Part shown: piece after piece, positions 5,301 to 6,173 of the stretch
How the letters are laid out: every line of letters begins with the position of its first letter
Position numbering within the stretch: position 1 is the first letter of the stretch
DNA from: Bacteroidota bacterium
Lineage (GTDB): Bacteria > Bacteroidota > Bacteroidia > UKL13-3
NCBI GenBank assembly: GCA_947460565.1
Contig: CANHJJ010000118.1
Coordinates: forward strand, 1 to 6,173
Length of the DNA: 6,173 bases
Reading direction: 5' to 3'
Translations under genes and position numbers: made by a program
Notes under the pieces: model-generated
What the model saw: only the letters and a program-made list of their open reading frames with translations
Database searches by the model: none
What the model was told of the DNA's origin: nothing

Positions 5301-6173
5301 TCCATGCTTGTCCAACTAAAAGTATTGGCATATTGAGCAGTATTATTGGTATTAATAATTACAGGTGCACAAGAGCTATCGGCAGAAAAATTAAATGATG
5401 AAATTGGACGTGTTGGTATTCTCACTGTTTTTTTAGTACTATCAATACATCCATAATCACTTCTGATTTGTAAACCTATTTGATAAAATTTATTTGCCCC
5501 TGTTTTGTTGTCGGGGAAACGAATAGTGGTGCTTTGCGAAGCTGTATCATTTAATAATATGGCTAAATCAGGTCCAACTGCTTTCCATTTAAATCCAGTG
5601 ATATCATAAAGGGGTACATTGAAACTTATATTAGTAACCGTAAGTAGGTTTGGATAACATAATATAGAATCACTTAGATTTAGAGCAGGACGTGGCAAAG
5701 GTTTTATAACGATAGGTTTTGTTATAGAATCGGTGCAGCCTGTGCCATTTGCTGTGATTATTAATTTTGTGAATGCAATCGTATCTGTGATTCCATAATT
5801 ATAAAAAGTAAAGGTAGGATTCGTTTGAGTTGAAACATTCAATTTATTGCCAAATTCCCACTTGAATCCAACACCTGTTTTGGGATTTGAGGTATTATTG
5901 AAATTGACAATTAAAGGTGTGCAACCGATGCTGTCAATAGCAGTAAAATTAGGTTTAGGATTAGGAATGGTTCTGAACCAAACTTGCATGCTGTCGTTTT
6001 TACAGCCTCTTAAACTAGTAGTAACCAATTTTATTAAAATACTGTCGTTTGCTCTAGCAATAGTTTGTGTTGGGAAATTTAATCCTGTTCCAATTAAGGT
6101 ATCATTTCTATACCATTTATATTGGCTATTTGCATTGGGGTAATCTACCGCAATCACATTGCTCGCATTGATA
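2312..6173 (-). CDS. Giant PKD-repeat surface protein with T9SS type B C-terminal domain, 5' end missing
   Basis: The frame stays open to the window edge. The GTG at 6155-6157 is preceded by five more sense codons and is not a convincing start, so the gene is partial (at least 1,286 residues; signal peptide not visible). Numbering here counts from that GTG. Residues 1-69 are part of another beta domain (Tyr-Lys-Trp15, Cys52), perhaps Ig-like. About 13 PKD-type modules follow, marked by a tryptophan usually in W.FG[DN]G: W100, W191, W282, W373, W464, W548, W633, W719, W799, W880, W961, W1041, W1124. Modules 2 and 3 lack FGDG. Twelve modules carry two cysteines each, one near the first strand (often GC.PL) and one near the end (GC.DS). 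Residues 1176-1281 are a gliding-motility-associated C-terminal domain: VPNAFTPS, VFNKWGE (1212-1218), WNG (1236-1238), GSYIW and the end GNVTLIR. Such domains direct export through T9SS to the cell surface or medium. SprB-like adhesin function is plausible but unproven; binding to glycans or other cells cannot be read from the sequence. No catalytic domain is visible in the part present. Confidence 0.93.
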   Translation of the reverse strand, partial: INASNVIAVDYPNANSQYKWYRNDTLIGTGLNFPTQTIARANDSILIKLVTTSLRGCKNDSMQVWFRTIPNPKPNFTAIDSIGCTPLIVNFNNTSNPKTGVGFKWEFGNKLNVSTQTNPTFTFYNYGITDTIAFTKLIITANGTGCTDSITKPIVIKPLPRPALNLSDSILCYPNLLTVTNISFNVPLYDITGFKWKAVGPDLAILLNDTASQSTTIRFPDNKTGANKFYQIGLQIRSDYGCIDSTKKTVRIPTRPISSFNFSADSSCAPVIINTNNTAQYANTFSWTSMDPNVIFNNPNMINTSIKFPSHKGTIDFIYPIKLVSQTIAGCFDTIVKPFKFFPLPIAGFLSDLDSGCSPLKIRIKNNTLAKKPTNNFWDFGDGSKQIINTDSFDRTFIGSIFNDTTYTIKLVSSSKDGCKDSTTKTIKVKSSAYAKIKLSDTILCSNAINPAKLKIENKSYGSVDTFYWDFGDGTQLITNKDTTINHPYPIEGLYTIRLKASNNCKTRFDSTQIKVLVPPIIHISKSDSVGCSPLNVTFTNNSTNVFEAKYVWNFGNGISSTLKNPPIITFLQSPTADTIYLIRLQISNACYKDSILDSIKVRPKPTVDFNLSVDSICSGSSIFVINNTIGLPDYLKWQFGNGDSSNRYDPLQNPIRYVSIDSTSYFRIKLFASNTCGSDSFARTLKVFPNKVKALFKSSGNFICVGDTVFFQNSSKGGNYFSWDFGDGSGIAPRFNASHVYQRAGTFITRLNVNDGCGFDTSSIEIKVNPIPQFNILKSNNQICVNKPVQFYASLQDSGTVIWYFGDGDSSIYRNPSHSYKNAGLKKIKAVMYAANSICTNIKYDSVYVNPLPTIHLSSDSNSACAYHIFNLKASSAEANVFSWDLGDSNTSSGTFVKHLYSQGGTYVIKVTAQSASNCIDTAYKSIVVYPVPSANFDYTPKDTCTGPVLVQFTNKSIGANNYSWTFGNGNVSTYNNPETTYTGVGSYPIELICSNQFACFDTAKAVYNVYQMPKADLEFDVNKGCPGLEVKFTNKSQFGTQYTWYFGDGEMDTSFNTKHIYPNAGTYVVKLLASNNGVCNDSIISTKKITVFSKPNPIYSAILNQDKKPYRTVVFNINTDSIRRYEWHFGDGGFSNEPKPIHKYAEGDSGWFVYTIKVISLNGCDTSFVDSIYLPGYWNGLYVPNAFTPSLGIGGANEFKPIGIEIEQGTYSVKVFNKWGELMWESNALTENGEPKEAWNGNDKDNVPCMQGSYIWVIEARFTDGTLWRDKRLNDNKGNVTLIR
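2315..2632 (-). other. T9SS type B sorting domain (gliding-motility-associated C-terminal domain)
   Basis: This encodes residues 1176-1281 of the large protein. Family marks are VPNAFTPS followed by N-E-F-K-P, VFNKWGE with L-M-W-E after it, AWNGND, the Gly-Ser-Tyr-Ile-Trp strand and the extreme C-terminal Gly-Asn-Val-Thr-Leu-Ile-Arg. Length and order match the CHU_C / type B domain of about 90-100 residues. A single cysteine (Pro-Cys-Met, residue 1246) lies in the loop before GSYIW, where many relatives have a non-cysteine residue by my recollection. Type B domains, unlike type A, are known to depend on a PorP/SprF-like partner, and the next gene encodes one. Confidence 0.92.
2650..5950 (-). 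repeat. Array of about 13 PKD-type modules (protein-level repeat)
   Basis: The conserved tryptophan codons lie at 5858, 5585, 5312, 5039, 4766, 4514, 4259, 4001, 3761, 3518, 3275, 3035 and 2786 (lower coordinate of each codon). Spacing from the N-terminal side is 91, 91, 91, 91, 84, 85, 86, 80, 81, 81, 80 and 83 residues. The modules are diverged at the DNA level apart from short matches over the WxFGDG codons, so this is an old protein repeat and not a recent DNA duplication. A typical module reads C.P..V.F.N.S, then W.FG[DN]G, then a Pro-.-His/-.-Tyr strand, a 'Gly-Thr-Tyr-.-Ile/Val' strand and a terminal cysteine before Asp-Ser/Thr. PKD folds serve as rigid stalk or ligand-binding modules in extracellular proteins. 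Confidence 0.88.

Noticed and set aside
4407..6143. Plus-strand open frames at 4407-4715, 5010-5198 and 5847-6143
   Set aside because: All are antisense to the PKD protein and arise from its repeated codons; the translations show no family features.
6155..6157. GTG as the start of the large gene
   Set aside because: The frame remains open through five more codons to the window edge, a beta domain is already under way there, and there is no signal peptide, which a T9SS substrate requires.

Overview
The window looks like a chromosomal segment from a member of the Bacteroidota. It is AT-rich, Shine-Dalgarno-like sequences are absent at both visible starts, and the signal peptides end in the common '..FAQD' / '..YAQD' pattern. 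It also carries two hallmark components of the type IX secretion system (T9SS): a type B C-terminal sorting domain and a PorP/SprF-family outer-membrane protein. I cannot place it more finely than phylum. All three genes lie on the minus strand, so transcription runs from high to low coordinates.

Reading in the direction of transcription, 6173-2312 is the 3' part of a very large gene whose start lies beyond the window. It encodes a surface or adhesin-like protein of at least 1,286 residues, built from about 13 PKD-type beta-sandwich modules and ending in a T9SS type B (gliding-motility-associated) C-terminal domain. Its stop codon overlaps by one base (TAATG) the start of a 352-residue PorP/SprF-family protein (2312-1254). 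From work on Flavobacterium johnsoniae SprB/SprF, such pairs are understood as a secreted or surface-displayed substrate plus its dedicated outer-membrane partner.

A 140-base gap (1253-1114) holds three overlapping, mutually competing inverted repeats. It is followed by a 202-residue unrecognised protein (1113-505) with a signal peptide, a short beta-rich segment and two hydrophobic segments.

The left end (1-504) is non-coding. Bases 1-306 form a tandem array of two full (114 and 115 bp) units and one truncated unit of a GC-richer, palindrome-rich intergenic repeat. Each unit has a bulged hairpin whose loop is complementary to a 14-base element in the same and the preceding unit. Bases 307-504 contain two smaller imperfect hairpins and no gene that I can support.

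No RNA genes, CRISPR array, transposase or integrase gene, or convincing factor-independent terminator were found. The most noteworthy points are the substrate/PorP pair, a sharp change in module period within the PKD array (91 residues four times in a row, then 80-86), the regular two-cysteine pattern per module, and the architecture of the intergenic repeats. Nothing here clearly amounts to an undescribed system; the repeat array and the small downstream gene are the least explained parts.
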